DNA of 64,000 bases from Trichoplusia ni (lineage: Eukaryota > Arthropoda > Insecta > Lepidoptera > Noctuidae), in the NCBI RefSeq assembly GCF_003590095.1, contig NC_039480.1, positions 721,328-785,327 on the forward strand, written 5' to 3'. Position 1 is the stretch's first letter; the number at the start of each line of letters is the position of its first letter. This document shows positions 48,501 through 59,645 of this stretch, piece after piece. The notes beneath the pieces were generated by a model. It had not been told where the DNA came from, did not search any database, and worked only from the letters and a program-made list of their open reading frames with translations. The position numbers were made by a program, and so were the translations under genes.

Positions 48501-49879
48501 GGGATTTTTTAATGATGTAGCTTGTGCTTGAAAACACTCCAAAGGGAATTTCATTGCAATTTTTTTCGTAAATAATTCCCCAAAGGAGAATTTCAAAGAT
48601 GCAGCTACCGCATCAATTTTAGCTTATCAAAAAGATTGTCAATCCACAATGCCATTGACACTTGATGGTGCTATCGAAATAAAACGATTCGGTGAAAGTG
48701 AGAGGCCCCCGGCGATCAGCCAATGTCATATATCAGCAGTCTGCGAAGACTCACAAGCGTGAGATTTTAAATATTTAAGGCTTAATAAAAAAGAAACAAT
48801 TTTTACATGGTTTGACCAGTTATAACAAGCGCCCATAATTCACCTGAAACATAAAAAACACTCAATTGAAATCGCTCAACCCTTCGAGATACTGGAATAG
48901 TTTAATAATATTTTAAGAGATTTTAATAATTTAACTCACCCAATTTTAATTGCCTAAACAAGATACCAAAATACATTAACTAAGGCTTCAATAAGAAGAA
49001 ACTTCTCGAAAAGTTAAATCTGAAAGGCATCTTTGCAAACGTATATCGATAACACAAATTAAAGCCAATTAAAGAATACATCGTTTATTTCGTTAACAAT
49101 CAAAATATTCAGAAAAAAAACATTTCGCATTTATCGTTATCTTGGATCATAGCCTATTGAATGGTATGTTATTAAATTGGCCATAAACCAATAATATTAT
49201 AGAGCAATTACGGACATCTATAGTTTTATCGGGACCATTTAACATCAATTTTATTGGTCATTGATAAGCTATAATCGTATGTACATAGATTGCCTATTAT
49301 CGCCATTTGCAATGCAGTTTTTTAGATAAGAGTGAGTTGAACTTATGTGTCTTGGTTCTGTATACTTAAAATGTAAATTGGCCTTTTGATTATTATGTTC
49401 CTTACTATGTTTGTCAATAGATTTAAGCATTTTTTTTTGTTTTACAAGGATTTTTACAAATTCAAGCCACATTTATGAAGTCTAAAGTGGTTTTCTACAT
49501 ATTTTGCGGAACCCTAACGAGCTGTCCATCTTTTTGTTCTGTTTCCATACGATTAATTAAAAGCCATTGAATATTTTAATATTATTACTCGGGCTATCAG
49601 TTCTCATGTCTGACAATTTTTTTTTGTTTTAGAGTTTATTCTCAGTGTGGATGGAAACTAAGATAAAAGTGATATTTCTGAGTCTTGAATGTAAAACAGG
49701 ACTAAACACAGGTTGTGTTTAACTTACCTCTAAATAATATCAACTAAAAGAAGATATAAAATGGTTTCTAAATAATTAACTCTTTTAACGTAGAAAGCGT
49801 GATAATAGTATTTCATGTTGGTCAACTCGAAGAGTTTGAAGTTTTTGCACAAAGTAAGTTCCCCATTGAAATCACCAAA
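45536..49879. other. AT-rich non-coding stretch
   Basis: The longest featureless stretch in the window. No GC palindrome, repeat family, RNA or exon candidate was recognised. Frames at 46208, 47124 and 49269 (60-82 codons, minus) lack support. Confidence 0.5.
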
Positions 49880-50003
49880 CTCTCAGACCCAAAACAAGCA
49901 TTCGTGTTTCACAAAAATGCTTGTGTTACCAGTTGATTGAATCCGCGAAACGTCGCGCACAGTTTGTTTGGCTTGGTGTTCTCAACCTATCCGTGCAGTC
50001 ATT
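49880..50003 (-). mobile_element. SINE copy (family B), decayed
   Basis: On the minus strand it reads TGCACGGATAGGTTGAG (A box region), GCGCGACGTTTCGCGGATTC, then CACGAATGCTTGTTTTGGGTCTGAGAG in broken form. This parallels the copy at 55957-56143. It ends about 12 bp before the Helitron at 50015. Confidence 0.55.
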
Positions 50004-50014
50004 GAGAACCAATG

Positions 50015-50266
50015 TTATATTAATATATAAAGCTGAAGAGTTTGATTGTTTGTTTGAACGCGCTAATTTCAGGAATTACTTGTTCGAATTGAAAAAATAT
50101 TTTTGTGTTGAATAGACCATTCATCGAGGAAGGTTTTAGGCTATATTCCATCACGCTGCGAGTAATGGGGGCGAAGATACAATGGAAAATATGGAAAAAA
50201 ACAGGGCGGGTATAAATCATAACTTATATCTCTAACCACGCGGACGAAGTCGCGGGCAACAGCTAG
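50015..50266 (+). mobile_element. Lep1-type non-autonomous Helitron, copy 3
   Basis: It matches copies 1 and 2 from TAATATATAAAGCTGAAGAG to the GC hairpin GCGGACGAAGTCGCGGGC and CTAG|T. The first few bases of the 5' terminus differ from the other copies. The minus-strand frame over it is not a gene. Confidence 0.8.
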
Positions 50267-50465
50267 TCTTAAATAAAAATATATTTCAAATACGCGACTT
50301 TATGTAAATTAAGAGATTTTATTGTTTTAAAAAATCCTCTTTACGCATCTCTAGTGACAAAGTATAATAAGATTGAAAGGTACTCAAACCATAGGCACAA
50401 CAGTTGACTACTTAGTAAAAACATAAAATACTTAACTACAGATCACTTAGTCGCTATTAAAATAA

Positions 50466-50497
50466 TGACATACAACTTGCAATCAAGTTGTATGTCA
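50466..50497. repeat. perfect 14-bp inverted repeat, 4-nt loop
   Basis: tgacatacaacttg (50466-50479), loop caat, then its exact reverse complement (50484-50497). Confidence 0.9.
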
Positions 50498-50543
50498 CAC
50501 GAGAGCGTGAGGATCACTTAATTATATTTTTCCGCTCGCGCGG

Positions 50544-50555
50544 TGCGCACACGCA
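50544..50555. promoter_or_regulatory. NRF1-like partial site in CpG island
   Basis: TGCGCACACGCA within tccgctcgcgcggtgcgcac. It is not a strict match to the two-half-site pattern. Confidence 0.25.
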
Positions 50556-50996
50556 GGTTTCGTAGCGAAATGGAAAGTCGCCGGATATGTGCGTGCACTT
50601 TCCAATAGTTTCGATTAGTGTCTTTAAAGGGATAAGTATAATTAAACGGTGTTTGTTTAACTGCTAGTTAGGATTAACTATGGTTACTATAAGTATTGGT
50701 TGGTAAGGTTTTTGTTTTAAGGCATACTAGCTTTTCAATGAGCCTTGTATTGATATATTGTGTTCGGCGATTTTATTATCATTTGCTTGAAATAATTATG
50801 TGCATAAATTATGCAATGTATTTATTATCCGGAAAAATCGTCGCTGGACGTGTCTCTATCTCTTAAAGCCAATTTCAGCAGCTGTCTTTTTCTCGCAGCA
50901 ATTTAATACTAGGGTCTATATTGCCTATAAGCAGGAAAAGAACAACGAATGATAAAACTGAACCAATATTCAAAAATAATCATAATATCACACCAT

Positions 50997-51291
50997 AGAG
51001 GAGCTCGTGGCTAAGCTATAACCGCATAAGTGAAACGCTCACAGGTTAAGCTATGCTTGACGCGGTTGGTCCTTAGATGGGTGAACATCTGTGTCACATC
51101 GAGTTCCTCCGTGGTTCGGAAGGCACGTTAAATTGTGGGTCCCGGCTGTTATTGCTATCGTGTTGCCCAGGTAACTGGGTTGAGGAGGTCAGATAGGCAG
51201 TCGTTCCTTGTAAAACACTGGTACTCAGCTGAAACCGGTTAGACTGGTAGCCGACCCCAACATAGTTGGGAAAAGGCTAGGCCAATGAATG
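50997..51291 (+). mobile_element. 5S rRNA-derived SINE, intact with 19-bp TSD
   Basis: The element is bracketed by perfect copies of aatcataatatcacaccat (50978-50996 and 51292-51310). Its head aligns by eye with the internal promoter of insect 5S rRNA: GGTTAAGC (A box), then GACGCGGTTGG, then TCCTTAGATGGGTGAAC (C box). The order and spacing match the 5S gene, so this is a SINE3-type element transcribed by pol III. A body without coding capacity and a short tail (caatgaatg) follow. The intact duplication marks it as the youngest dated insertion visible here. Confidence 0.8.
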
Positions 51292-51310
51292 AATCATAAT
51301 ATCACACCAT

Positions 51311-52994
51311 CAGTCAGTCAGACTCCAACATTTTTATGACACCAAATATCAGCAAACGAAATAAATCATACCTAATTATGAATTATAATTAATTCCTTGT
51401 AATAACGACTACCTGTTTAATGTAGTTGATTTATTTCCTATCATAAGTCATTATTTATTTAATTGATCTGCGGATGCCGACAAGGCCGCGTTACTAATGT
51501 GTAAGTAAGTACGTAACTGAAACATTAATTGCATTATAATTGTGATTGTTATTTTCACACCGTGTAATTAAGTGAAATATTAGGCTGAGAGCAAAGTGCT
51601 AGGCGTGGTGTAATGTTCAAATGTTTTTTAAAATATCATACTAACATTGCCTTTATATACGTCCTATGGTTATAAATTTCCAAATTAAATATGACGATCT
51701 GACACCTTGGAAAGAGGTTACTTTTTTACGCAAAATAAAAATACTTAAAGCTTGATGCAGTCTTTTCTGACACCAATAATGTTTAATACCGCGAAGTGAG
51801 AAAATTTTATATTTTCGTTTCTTCTAGAAATAACGTCATAACACCAATAAACCAAAAATAAAATAATATTTACTTTTAAAAATACAATCAATAGAAACCC
51901 GTCATTGTCAGAGCGATATCAATAATGTTCACTATTTAACTCACTTACACACTTAACGACACATAATTTATTTATTAGCACCGCAGGCGATCATAATCTG
52001 TGCGCGCTTCCGCCGAGCCACCTGCGCCCGCGCAGCGAAAGTTGTGTATTTGTCAACAAGACGCGATACCACTGCATGCGCGAATGCAGAGGACTCACTT
52101 TGAACAAAGACTTCATCTCTTTATTTTACTAAATCTTTTTCAAAAAAAAAACATTGCCTGTTTCTTAATGTTATTTATAAACATAATAAGTTAAACGCAC
52201 TCTCAATGTAGTATGATTAACTAAATCATGTTAAGAAGACACCACGTGAGTAGGAACCAAGTATTTTGGTGTTGGCAGAACTACAAAGTACAAGAGAAGA
52301 CTCTTGTCTTTAAGAGGTCTTGATTGGTCTTTAAACAACAATACTAACTGGTCTCATAACAACAGTATCCAATCGCGGTAGTACTAATAACATTTTATTT
52401 TTCCACCTACCCTCCCCACCTTCACAATACCTCGTAACTATTTATGCAGATTACACTGAATTATATGTTTAATGCCGCGTTCTAGTCGCGTATTCTTTTT
52501 GTTTCGTATTCCGTGGAAGTGCAACAGGCATGTTAAGAGCGGATGCGGTGCGACACTCGCATTTCCCACGTTGTTATTGTGTATTAAATATTACGATACC
52601 GACGCATTGGAATCTCGGGATTTACTGGGTATACGGGGATCGGAATAGACAAAGCATTTTAATATAACACCCATTCGTTCTTTGAATCTGTAATTCGTTT
52701 CGTTTGACAGATTTTGTCGATTTAAAAATTGTGGCGGGCAATTCCAAATTCGTATTAATAAATAGTTTTTTTGGCTAACGCTGACTGGTGTTATATTTCG
52801 CAAGCCAAAAGGCGAGTTATCAGAGATATAAATTTTTACACCATTGACGAATAAAAATAATCTTTTTAAATTGTACATATTTGTTTAAATATGTATTTGT
52901 GTTCAGAAATATATTCCTTGTTTTTATATTTACTTGTCTTGTTTCAAACTCTCGTACTTTCACGTTATTTATAATTATTGTCCTCTTGTTACAG
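51311..52994. other. non-coding stretch with one GC palindrome
   Basis: A CpG-rich patch lies at 52000-52040, with a palindrome at 52023. A 95-codon minus frame (52878-52591) has no splice or promoter context. Confidence 0.45.
52023..52034. promoter_or_regulatory. NRF1/Ewg-like GC palindrome
   Basis: TGCGCCCGCGCA, strict match, preceded by tgcgcgcttccgccgagcc. Confidence 0.4.
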
Positions 52995-53041
52995 GTAATT
53001 ACTCAGCTGCCGTAATACAGCTACCATATAGAGAGAGTCAA
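52995..53041 (+). CDS. weak candidate exon D (47 bp)
   Basis: An acceptor-like tcctcttgttacag is followed by two bases and 15 open codons (NYSAAVIQLPYRESQ) before a GTGAGG donor-like site. The two leading bases fit the end phase of the 104-bp form of exon C. The frame stops at TAG (53062-53064) if read through. The cag|gtaatt at its start looks equally like a donor, so this may be chance. Bases 53060-53150 downstream are GC-richer and may be untranslated or regulatory. Confidence 0.13.
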
Positions 53042-53064
53042 GTGAGGAAAAATCCAATATAGCC

Positions 53065-54328
53065 CTAAGTCGCCGGCATCCGATAGTTTTCTCCCCATCT
53101 ACGATGGAAAGCAGGAAAATCTCATTTTCCGTCGACACGTCTCATCAATTAAGGCTTTCTTTGCTTGTTTATATTTATATGGTAGTGTAGAAATTCTTAT
53201 TTTATGCCGAGGTTATTTTAAAATTACCAGTTACGACGGCGTGGGGAATATAGAGGCACGGTTTTAATGAATACTGTCTGAAAATGGAAGCTGTATGAGG
53301 ATTTAGAAGACCTACCGGACAATGCTTGTATGATTTAACGGATATTTGGGTGGCCATTATTCGACAGGAGAACGGGGCCTATAATGTAGTCGAGAAAAAA
53401 TAAATCTAAGACAATCTACATATTCTACACATAAGGAAAGTGAAAAATGTAGGTACATGGAATATTTTCTGAGGTCCAAAAAAATAGTTTAATAGTAATT
53501 GCTACTTTAGTCGACTTCATACACGTTTCCGGTGTTTTATTTTTGCAAAATCTCAAAAACAAGGAAAAAAGCGGGCAATGATGGCCGGTTTCACGGTACC
53601 ATTGTATTAACATCTTCTGGTTCTGTACACAAACACATAAAACCTCTTTACTGACAATAAGATATTACATGTAATTCGATACTTTCAAGTAAATTACAGG
53701 CGGGTGTTGCAACAGGTAGCCAATGATAGCGTTTCTCTGCCGGTACCGTAGCGATTGATGGGACACTAATACCGCACTTTATACTTATTGTTTATATTTT
53801 CTATTTGTTTATTTATTTTATGGATGGTAAATATTATTACTAAACGCCAAACTTTCTCTTTAAGTACCCAGTATAAATGTTAAGTAGTAAAATGTTTTAT
53901 TAATAAGCATTTTCTTTGTTGTTTGCAGTATAAGAAATTAATGCCATAAAGTTTTCTCTTTACCTATTTTAATTTAAAGTGTTAATACGGCCAGCTTTTT
54001 GGGTAATATGTCTAGATCTTATAAGAAAACAATTGAAACAGAAGAATATAAAATGAAATGATAGAAAAATTCAAGACACACACAAATCCTTTAAATAAAA
54101 AAGAAAAAAAGGTAAATTCATTTACAAGCTCTCTCCACAATCGATAAAATACTCTTTTCATAAGTCACACATTCTCAAAGCCATTTCCCGCCTAGTCACG
54201 ATGTTCCCAGACTGTAACCAGATTATACGTTACAAGTAAAACCTTTAGCTTCTCAATTTTTCATCAATTACCTACTATTCAGAGGTTCACACTTAGCTTT
54301 AGCACATAGATTAATCCACAGATGTGTT
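53065..54328. other. non-coding stretch
   Basis: GC-richer from about 53060 to 53150, otherwise AT-rich. No gene or repeat family recognised. Confidence 0.45.
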
Positions 54329-54363
54329 TCAAACTTTCCATTAATCAGTAATGGAAAGTTTGA
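54329..54363. repeat. perfect 15-bp inverted repeat, 5-nt loop
   Basis: tcaaactttccatta, loop atcag, then its exact reverse complement. Confidence 0.9.
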
Positions 54364-54490
54364 GAATATATCAATTTGAAAACTTGATTAAAAACGCCTG
54401 CAAATAAGTTAATTAACTATATGTTTACCCACAAAAGTACTGAATGAGAGCTTTAATTAATTAATAATGACCAATAAATAAATAAATAGT

Positions 54491-54711
54491 AAATGCTGAC
54501 AACATCACATACATTGTTCTGAACCCAAAGTAAGTTGCTAAAGCACTTGTGTTATGGAATTCACATATAACGAAGGTACCACAAACACCCAGACCCGAGA
54601 CAATGTAGAAATAAGAATTCTTACATTGACCCGACCGGGGATCGAACCCGGGACCTCAGAGCTAGCGACACCTTGAAACCGGTGCGTACGCCACTCGACC
54701 ACGGAGGTCGT
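54491..54711 (-). mobile_element. tRNA-headed SINE (family A), copy 2
   Basis: On the minus strand it starts CGACCTCCGTGGTCGAGTGG (A box), then GGTCCCGGGTTCGATCCCC (B box), then the body, ending at TTTACT next to an AAAT-repeat tail (about 54472-54490). Both pol III boxes look intact, unlike copy 1 at 36355. A clean target-site duplication was not found. Confidence 0.75.
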
Positions 54712-54841
54712 CGATTATTGGCGACAAGTCATCCAATTACCCACGAAGAATAACCGAAGATTTTACTTATAAATAATGTTTGCTCTAAGTCCCAAAAATA
54801 CACCTAACATTTTACTTTTATTACTTCTATACCTAAAACCT

Positions 54842-54906
54842 AAAGATCAGGAAATAGAAGATATTGTGATTTAATAAATCACAATATCTTCTATTTCCTG
54901 ATCTTT
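54842..54906. repeat. perfect 31-bp inverted repeat, 3-nt loop
   Basis: The left arm 54842-54872 (aaagatcaggaaatagaaga...) is the exact reverse complement of 54876-54906, with loop aat. No flanking duplication and no similarity to the SINEs nearby was seen. RNA from either strand would form a long perfect hairpin. Confidence 0.95.
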
Positions 54907-55956
54907 GACGATATCCGAATGCAATGATCTTAGAGTATTTTTTGCCAAATCATTCGTTTTAAACCGTCGTTAAAAGTAAAAGTGGTTTAGTATTTGACGG
55001 CGGTTTCGAGTAAAAGTCTTGGCTGCTTGCTCGCAGTTAATTTTATTACTGCTTGTATTGTTTACCTGTTTGTCAATGGCTTGAGCTGAATTCTAAGTTG
55101 ACTTTTGTTGGCCATTCTCGAGTCTTGGATGGATAAGAAAGCTTCAGTTTTAGGAGAAACTTTGTCTTACAAAAGTGTGTGTTTTATTGATAGAAATTTT
55201 GGAAGTTCAATTGGTAAAAAATGTAGTAACACTTGTTTTTGTTTCAAGTAATACAAGGATGTGGAAATACATTTAAAGGTGTAGCATGCATGTATTTGAA
55301 CAATTTATTTGGAATTAAAGCCTTTACTAATTACTCTTGAGTGCGAGACAAAAAGGGGCATTTCTTACAAATATTCATAGCCAGAATTTAATTTTAATTA
55401 CACCCTAATGGACAGGCAGAGAAATTCCGGAAAATTACCCACGCGACAAAAATCACGCGTAACAATTTACCGATTATATTGTTCCCTTCGATATCTTACC
55501 TCAGAACTTCTGAAATTTAGCAGTCAACTCTTTATAGCATATCGTCCCTTTAGCCTGAATCTAAACAAACGTTAAATACCTATGTGTGTATTACTATAAC
55601 AACGTATAGTTTTGATAGATACGCGTTACCTTGTGCCACAATGCTGATGTGTTCCGACCAGCGAAGGTCAGCCATGGAGGTTGATACATATCTTAGGACC
55701 GAGATATGCTGTTACTGTCTAATAACCTTGCTATTGAATTATAGGGTTTTAATTGATATGGAAATGCATGTGGCTGGCATATTATTCAGTAATTTGTATT
55801 ACATAATATCTTCTCAAGTGTATGTTGTGTTGAAGTTGGATCATCCTTTCCGTACCTGGTATATGAGTAACTACTTGAGCTTGTTCTAAAAAATAACTCA
55901 TTGAATAAAAAATATTTGACTGTTTTTTTTTATTTTTATTTAAAAAAAAGTACGAC
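54907..55956. other. AT-rich non-coding stretch
   Basis: It ends in the poly-T/A tract (about 55920-55950) that serves as the tail of the next SINE. A 101-codon frame at 55584-55886 is within chance length. Confidence 0.45.
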
Positions 55957-56143
55957 TCTCGCACCGAGGAATTTAATCTTGTGTCGCGGGGTGTTAAACA
56001 AACATTCAAATCACATGCACAAAGACTCCCAGACTCGGGACAAGCATTCGTGGATCACACAAACGCATGGGGATCGACTCCGCGACACGTCGCGCTCAGT
56101 GGGTCTGATTTGGTGACCTCAACCACTCAGCTATCCGTGCAGA
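55957..56143 (-). mobile_element. tRNA-headed SINE (family B), most complete copy
   Basis: On the minus strand it reads CACGGATAGCTGAGTGGTTG (A box), GGAGTCGATCCCC (B box) and a body with TGTGTGATCCACGAATGCTT and CCCGCGACACAAGATTAAAT, then an A/T-rich tail. It serves as the reference for the fragments at 19446, 32759, 34427, 42361 and 49880. The plus-strand frames over it are by-products. Confidence 0.7.
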
Positions 56144-56850
56144 ATAATTTGATCACAGACCTAACTTAAATGTAAATGCATTTTATCCGGTAATTTCTAG
56201 TTTTCTCAACATCAATATAGGTGTAGGCAAAGGTTGAATCAAAAAACCCACCTTATTTTTTTATCACCGAAATTAAAAATATAACGATATCCAAGCATCA
56301 TGATTTCTCCGAATGGTCTCACTACAACAATATTTGTCAAGGCACAACGCCGTGACGTTTCTCTTTAGATAAAATCATTTCTAACGATATCAACCATTGC
56401 TAATTACCTTGTATACATCGTGATTGATGACCCACACGCGGGAAAGTTTCTTTGGTTTTATAACTTTATTATTAACATTTTATATGTAATTACTGATGGA
56501 TCAATGACACTGGGGAGATTATACATTATTGTGGTAATAGAAAATGCTTTAAAACTTTGATAGTTCTGTTCTTTTTAGAGGCTGTTGATCAGATCGCATT
56601 TTATGAATATATTTTTGTCTTTAATTTGCGATACTTTATTCAAGATCCTGATGACGTAACATGGACGACATTAAGATTCAGTGCATCTCACAGATCTCAC
56701 CAACATTAGTTAGCGTTATCTCGACAACCAAACGTGATATGAATCTATAATCTCAGAGATATATTCCTAAGATAATTGCCTCCGTCGAAACTCGATTAGA
56801 AAATAAAAGTGAGTTGCGTTCATCAACGGAAGCCGGCCGAGATCGAAAGT

Positions 56851-56862
56851 TGCGCACGCGCA
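56851..56862. promoter_or_regulatory. exact NRF1 consensus site
   Basis: TGCGCACGCGCA matches the classical NRF1 consensus YGCGCAYGCGCR at every position. It follows agccggccgag in a small GC patch. Confidence 0.45.
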
Positions 56863-57480
56863 CTTTTATGTCATTTTCACATACCCATGTATGAGAGGTT
56901 GTTCACCCTTGGAAAAGTGGGGAAAACTGGGAACTATGCGGTTTGTCCGGTTATTGCGTTCTGAGCGTTTTTATGGCGTTAAGAGAAAAGTTGTAATTTT
57001 TATCATGTCGATGTCGCCTTTTGGCTGCGGTCTGCGGTCTCACTTAATGCGGCTTGTTTATGTAAGTCTAGAAAGTGTAAATAAACTTAGTACCTGTACA
57101 GACTGACGGATAGACAGGTTTTTGTTTGGGGTCTCTCGTTTTTGACTGGCCTCGTTGAGAGCGTACTTGAAAGGTTATATGATAGTGATGTGTTGGATAT
57201 TTAGACACTTATCTATTCAGAGGTGCTGTTCCTTATTTCAAAACACTCAAGGTGCACACTATTAATATATTTTTTTCCAGTTACATATTCTTTATCACCA
57301 AGACAAGCTGAAGAAATGTACCTATTAATATCCCATACAGACCCACATGTTCTCATAACTCATACATAACTTACAAAAACTCGATCGATACTTGTCCATG
57401 GTCCCGGTAATTACGCGTAAAAACACACAAGTGTTACGTGCGTCGAATATTTTTGTCTTTTACAACGTTTTTCGGACAGC

Positions 57481-57502
57481 TGCGTATGCGCAGCGCACGC
57501 GA
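57481..57502. promoter_or_regulatory. NRF1-like partial site
   Basis: TGCGTATGCGCA followed by gcgcacgcgat. The left half is GCGT, so it is not strict. Confidence 0.3.
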
Positions 57503-57699
57503 TCATAATGATGCGTAGTTTTGACGATGATCTGATGAAACAAGTTCCAATTGTGGAGATCGAATAAAATAAAAATATTGTGAATTGCCTGAGTAAATTA
57601 AAAATAGAACGAGGTAATTGTGTTGTCATTCTTAGATAAGACTCTTAAACAAGATGTACAATTATCTTTCGGTGACCGAAGCGGCATTTTACTGTCAAA

Positions 57700-57754
57700 A
57701 AAAAATTGCAAACGTGTTGAACAACCTATTTGTTCAAAACCTTTGCAATTTTTT
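57700..57754. repeat. imperfect hairpin, miRNA-precursor-like
   Basis: Stem aaaaaattgcaaa/tttgcaatttttt (13 bp), internal loop cgtg/aacc, stem ttgaaca/tgttcaa (7 bp), loop acctatt. The size and internal loop resemble a pre-miRNA, but no known miRNA sequence was recognised and the A/T-rich base of the stem is weak. Confidence 0.35.
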
Positions 57755-58045
57755 CTCTTTTAAAATAGGAACAAGCAATCGATTTAATTTCCTCAATACG
57801 TTAACACTCCTAAAGGATGGTAATTAAGCATTATAATAATATTAAAATATAAAGCCAACCATTTACAAAAACATTTAGTGTTGCATAAATCTACAGTTAC
57901 ATTCCAGAACTGTCTGTATGTATGTCTGTATACACGCAGACGTCGAACCTAATCGATCAAATCTATTGATACAGGGGGCATTAAACGTTCAATACGCAAC
58001 CGTTAATTCGCTAACACTGGCCGAAAGGAGTTATTAGCTGTGATG

Positions 58046-58057
58046 TGCGCGGGCGCA
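58046..58057. promoter_or_regulatory. NRF1/Ewg-like GC palindrome
   Basis: TGCGCGGGCGCA, followed by cccggaagcg (an ETS-like CCGGAAG core). Confidence 0.4.
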
Positions 58058-58785
58058 CCCGGAAGCGTGAGTGTGTGATAAATCTCGCCGTCATCTCCCT
58101 TTAACGGGACTTGTATTAGATGGCTAATGCCTGTCTGTTGCTTGGTTTAAAAGGGTGTGTTGTTTTGTGTTTGATGGTAGGTTGGTACTATTGTTTCTAT
58201 TAATTTTATTAAAGACTCCTTTAAGATGTAAACCTCTAGTTAAGTTATTTCTCGAGTTGCTGGGAAACTGGCTGTCTTGTTTTTCTTTTTTAAGAAATCT
58301 ACTAATTTTCGTAAGTTTAAATCGCCTATTTTAACCTGATTATTTTAAATCAGGTTTCAGTACAATATATACTTCTTATAGTTTTTCAAGAATAACCTTT
58401 TACATAAACTTCAAACCCAGTTTCTTTGAAAGAAAAGAATGAAAAAATACCGAAAATAATTAACCAAAACCAAGATATGAAAACATGTATAATACAGAAG
58501 AATTCTTAACAAAATTATATTGCCTGGTATTACCAAAAATGTTCAGTTCCAAACTCGCATGCTGCCAACAATTACAGGTTTTAATAAGTATCATTACGGC
58601 GCACCGGAGCGGGCTCGGCTGCGGTCAAATTTGTACAGATTGCACTGGGGCCACCACCACGCCTTAAGGTAATACTTTTGTAGTTGAGGAAGCAAGACAG
58701 AGAAACACAAGACGTAGAGTGGCATCTCTTTCTAAAGACCTTGTGAAAGATGTGGTGGTATGATGCCCCGTGATTGCTGGATACT

Positions 58786-58797
58786 TGCGCTTGCGCA
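58786..58797. promoter_or_regulatory. NRF1/Ewg-like GC palindrome
   Basis: TGCGCTTGCGCA, followed by tcgcgtgcg. Confidence 0.4.
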
Positions 58798-59645
58798 TCG
58801 CGTGCGAACGTTCTGTAAGGCAGTGCGAAGGTTCAAATTGTTTGGGTAATTCAATTTCAGTTCAGTTTTTGTAACGGATTGGGCAATTTTGGAGATATCC
58901 TTGTATTATAATTTTTTAAGTGACCTCAGGTGGTGGTTGAGATGCATCAGTCATTAAGTCAGTAAACTGTCTTTAAGTTACTTTTCGATAACCAGTCTTA
59001 CTTACACATTGAACTGGGTTGCGGAAGTCAAACGATCAGTCAGTATATTTCAAAACAGCAGTTCCGAAACCAGTAAGACTCGAAATCAACAGTATTTGGT
59101 CTATTTTTTGTAGTCAGACATATTCATCCTATGTTCTAAGAAATAATATAACATTAGCGGTGAGAGAATTTCTAGTAAAATGTAAGATAAGTGTGAGTTT
59201 GAGAGGACATTAACACCTATTTTTTGTATAATTATATGGCGACATGTCCTTAGACGACATTCGTGGAAAACTGTAGAACAAATTACCAACACGCACAGTT
59301 GTTTGTATGTGATTTTGTTGCTTCTCATAATATATTAAAAGGATTAGAAGTTCAAAGATTAACATAAATATGAAGTAATCAACTAATATTGTAAGTGTCC
59401 ATGATATTGTCAATGTGGTCTACTTAAAAAAAAAGCAAAGAAAAAAAACCTTAGTACCAAAGTTTGCAATTCATATGTTGATATTTAAATTTTCAATTCG
59501 TTACTCATTTTAGTTTTTATAATTAGAGCTATTTTTTTATATCATAAACACTACCTAAACTTACTCCCTTAAAACTGGTTTATTAACATTTTCTTTTTCT
59601 ATCATATTAGTAATAACACTATCATCACTGTAACCTAACATGCGC

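Larger units (their letters stand above)
56144..57699. other. non-coding stretch with GC palindromes
   Basis: It holds palindromes at 56851 and 57481. Frames at 56891 (plus) and 57629 (minus) border them and have no other support. Confidence 0.45.

Noticed and set aside
51030..51115. 5S rRNA gene or pseudogene
   Set aside because: Only the internal promoter region resembles 5S rRNA. It is followed by a SINE body and flanked by a target-site duplication.
54640..54711. tRNA gene on the minus strand
   Set aside because: A and B boxes are present, but the sequence continues into a SINE body shared with 36355-36572 and no acceptor stem pairs.
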